Source of the DNA: an uncultured Collinsella sp.
Lineage (GTDB): Bacteria; Actinomycetota; Coriobacteriia; Coriobacteriales; Coriobacteriaceae
DNA: 14,937 nt
Reading direction: 5' to 3'
NCBI GenBank assembly: GCA_902496455.1
Contig: CABVAY010000043.1
Location: 1 to 14,937 of the forward strand
Positions 13,108 to 14,937 of this stretch are shown one piece after another. Each line of letters opens with the position of its first letter. The first letter of the stretch is position 1. The position numbers were made by a program, and so were the translations under genes. The notes below the pieces were generated by a model. The model saw only the letters and a list, made by a program, of their open reading frames with translations. It was not told the DNA's origin and searched no databases.

Positions 13108-13134
13108 AAACGTATTACATCATCTGTAACGTTT
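13108..13134. promoter_or_regulatory. Imperfect dyad between ansA and guaA
   Basis: AAACG-TA-TTAC (13108-13118) and GTAA-CGTTT (13126-13134) are inverted around ATCATCT, with a two-base bulge on one side. It lies in the divergent region, and a TTGAAC (minus strand, 13109-13104) overlaps it as a possible ansA -35. Regulatory meaning is uncertain. Confidence 0.3.
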
Positions 13135-13285
13135 GGTAACACTTCAATTGCCGTCAAATAGGGGCCCAGGTCGTGCGTTTGCCGTGCGCTGATGGCCGTG
13201 AGGGGCGAGAAACCCCATATAACGTGTACACTATGGAGGTTATTTTCGTTCATTCACGCGGGTGGGCACCGGCTCCCCGCCAACA

Positions 13286-13293
13286 AGAGGGGG
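13286..13293 (+). promoter_or_regulatory. Ribosome binding site that fixes the guaA start
   Basis: AGAGGGGG lies 5 bases before the ATG at 13299. The frame is open about 126 bases further upstream, but only this start gives the normal GuaA N-terminus. Confidence 0.8.
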
Positions 13294-13298
13294 AAACC

Positions 13299-14897
13299 AT
13301 GGATCAAAAGGCTTCCGCAAAGGTCCTCGTACTCGACTTTGGTGCGCAGTACGGTCAGCTCATTGCCCGTCGCGTCCGCGACCTCAACGTGTATTCCGAG
13401 ATTGTCCCCTGCGACATCTCGGCCGACGAGATTCGCGAGATGAACGCCTCTGCGCTCATCCTTTCTGGCGGTCCGGCTTCCGTGTATGCCGAGGACGCTC
13501 CGTCTATCGATCCCGCCATCTTTGACCTGGGCCTTCCCGTCCTGGGCTTCTGCTACGGCCATCAGATCACGGCCGTGACGCTCGGCGGCAAGGTCGGCCA
13601 CTCCGAGGTGGGCGAGTACGGCCGCGCCACCATCACGCGCACGGCCGGCGCCAAGCTCTTTAACTCCACGCCCATGGAGCAGACCGTGTGGATGAGCCAC
13701 CGCGACGCCGTTTCCGAGGTGCCCGAGGGCTTTACCGTTACCGCCAGCACTGACGTGTGCCCGGTTGCTGCCATGGAGTGCGTCGAGCGCAAGATTTTCA
13801 CCACGCAGTTCCACCCCGAGGTCAAGCACTCCGAGTATGGTCAGCAGCTGCTGAGCAACTTCCTGTTTGAGATCTGCGGCCTGGAGCCCAACTGGAGTAT
13901 GGACAACCTGGTCGAGACCATGACGGCCGAGTTCCGCGAGAAGGTCGGCGACGACCGCGTGATTCTGGCCCTGTCCGGTGGCGTCGACTCCTCCGTCGTG
14001 GCTGCGCTGGGCGCTCGCGCCGTGGGCAAGCAGATGACCTGCGTGTTCATCAACCACGGTCTGCTGCGCAAGGGCGAGCCCGAGCAGGTGGAGGAGGTCT
14101 TCACCAAGCAGTTTGACGTCGACTTTATCCACGTCCACGCCGAGGACCGCTATGCCGAGCTTCTGGCCGGCGTGACCGAGCCCGAGGAGAAGCGCCGCAT
14201 CATCGGTACGCAGTTCTGGAAAGAGTTCTTCGCGGTTGCTCAGCAGCTCGAGACCGATGGCAAGCCGGTCAAGTACCTGGCTCAGGGCACCATCTACCCC
14301 GACATCATCGAGTCCGGCGCTCGCAAGACGGGCGGCAAGACGGCCACCATCAAGAGCCATCACAACCTGATCCCGTTCCCCGAGGGCGTGCACTTCGACC
14401 TTATTGAGCCGCTCGATCACTTCTTTAAGGACGAGGTCCGTGCACTTGGTCTGGCGCTGGGCCTGCCGGGTCACATCGTGTTCCGTCAGCCTTTCCCGGG
14501 TCCGGGTCTGGCCATCCGCATCATCGGCGCGGTCGACAAGGAGAAGCTCGAGATCCTCAAGAACGCCGACGCTATCGTGCGCGAGGAGCTCGACGCCTAC
14601 AACCAGCGCCTGTATGAGCAGACCGGCGAGCGTAACTCCGAGCACAGCTGCTGGCAGTATTTTGCGGTTCTGCCCGACATCAAGTCCGTCGGCGTTATGG
14701 GTGACGAGCGCACCTACCAGCGCCCGATCATCCTGCGTGCCGTCGAGTCCAGCGATGCCATGACCGCCGACTGGGCCAAACTGCCTTACGACGTCCTGGC
14801 CCGCATCTCCGGCCGCATCGTTGCTGAGGTCCCCGGCGCCAACCGCGTGTGCTACGACATCACGTCTAAGCCGCCCGCGACGATCGAGTGGGAGTAG
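13299..14897 (+). CDS. guaA: GMP synthase (glutamine-hydrolysing)
   Basis: A 532-residue enzyme of normal length (E. coli 525). It converts XMP to GMP using ATP and glutamine. The N-terminal class I amidotransferase domain has nucleophile Cys85 in GFCYGHQ and the partners His172 and Glu174 in QFHPEV. The ATP-pyrophosphatase domain begins with the P-loop LSGGVDSS (225-232). The C-terminal dimerisation domain ends in the conserved ITSKPPATIEWE. The nucleophile elbow has Phe-Cys-Tyr-Gly-His where many GuaA have I/V-Cys-Tyr-Gly-M, a mild variation. A possible -10 TACACT is at 13227-13232 without a clear -35, and I see no guanine riboswitch in the leader. Confidence 0.97.
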   Translation: MDQKASAKVLVLDFGAQYGQLIARRVRDLNVYSEIVPCDISADEIREMNASALILSGGPASVYAEDAPSIDPAIFDLGLPVLGFCYGHQITAVTLGGKVGHSEVGEYGRATITRTAGAKLFNSTPMEQTVWMSHRDAVSEVPEGFTVTASTDVCPVAAMECVERKIFTTQFHPEVKHSEYGQQLLSNFLFEICGLEPNWSMDNLVETMTAEFREKVGDDRVILALSGGVDSSVVAALGARAVGKQMTCVFINHGLLRKGEPEQVEEVFTKQFDVDFIHVHAEDRYAELLAGVTEPEEKRRIIGTQFWKEFFAVAQQLETDGKPVKYLAQGTIYPDIIESGARKTGGKTATIKSHHNLIPFPEGVHFDLIEPLDHFFKDEVRALGLALGLPGHIVFRQPFPGPGLAIRIIGAVDKEKLEILKNADAIVREELDAYNQRLYEQTGERNSEHSCWQYFAVLPDIKSVGVMGDERTYQRPIILRAVESSDAMTADWAKLPYDVLARISGRIVAEVPGANRVCYDITSKPPATIEWE

Positions 14898-14937
14898 GCT
14901 GATAGGGTTCTGACCTGCATTTTTGAGTGCCGCACTG

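Noticed and set aside
13140..13298. Guanine riboswitch or XMP/GMP-responsive leader before guaA
   Set aside because: I looked for the purine riboswitch loop signatures in the leader and did not find them; only a small GGGG/CCCC hairpin near 13202-13216 is present.
13254..14645. 463-codon antisense open frame across guaA
   Set aside because: It is a shadow of guaA, with no recognisable domain.
1..14937. CRISPR array, tRNA, rRNA or insertion sequence
   Set aside because: No regularly spaced repeats, no cloverleaf or rRNA-like sequence, and no transposase or terminal-repeat pair with target duplication were seen.

Overview
The window is about 15 kb of high-GC bacterial chromosome. Genes are dense, Shine-Dalgarno sites are strong (GGAGG/AGGAG type), third codon positions are G/C, and metabolism is fermentative and anaerobic (AdhE, glycerol dehydrogenase, a polyferredoxin, PTS sugar uptake). 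With the protein style this suggests a gut Coriobacteriia member, most likely Collinsella or a close relative. That placement is an inference from sequence character, not from a search. I see no rRNA, tRNA, CRISPR array, insertion sequence or phage gene.

Layout. (1) 1-2552, fermentation/glycerol block: the 3' end of adhE, a terminator, a full glycerol dehydrogenase gene (gldA), a second terminator, a 65-bp near-perfect palindrome, and a shrunken second gldA-like gene that has lost its catalytic domain. (2) 2704-3957: a cytoplasmic protein with four 4Fe-4S motifs arranged as two pairs around a Cys-containing middle region. Two large palindromes (3977-4079) lie between it and the convergent gene that follows. 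(3) 4089-9402, a sugar locus: a GntR/UTRA repressor and a zinc-dependent polyol-type dehydrogenase on the minus strand, divergent from an alpha-glucoside-type PTS EIICB and a family 4 6-phospho-alpha-glucosidase on the plus strand. Three related dyads (core TGTCTA/TAGACA) fill the shared promoter region, so the repressor probably controls both arms. (4) 9530-11001: ychF and a DUF1648 membrane protein, closely spaced. (5) 11011-11695: a small HAD-like protein that has lost its catalytic acids, divergent from a 72-residue XRE regulator, with a perfect 24-bp palindrome between them. (6) 11696-12016: a 321-bp gap with an AT-rich dyad and only a doubtful small ORF. (7) 12017-14897: type I L-asparaginase (minus) divergent from guaA, GMP synthase (plus).

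How the genes fit together. AdhE and GldA are a plausible redox pair: glycerol oxidation makes NADH, which AdhE can spend on ethanol. In the sugar locus the PTS would import and phosphorylate an alpha-glucoside and the GH4 enzyme would release glucose-6-phosphate. The co-regulated dehydrogenase suggests that the other half of the substrate is a polyol or ketose, for example sorbitol from maltitol or isomalt. This is the most testable functional idea in the window. Other points worth a second look are the long gene-end palindromes, the gutted gldA copy, the degenerate mini-HAD with its palindromic operator, and an 18-bp tandem duplication at the end of the PTS gene.
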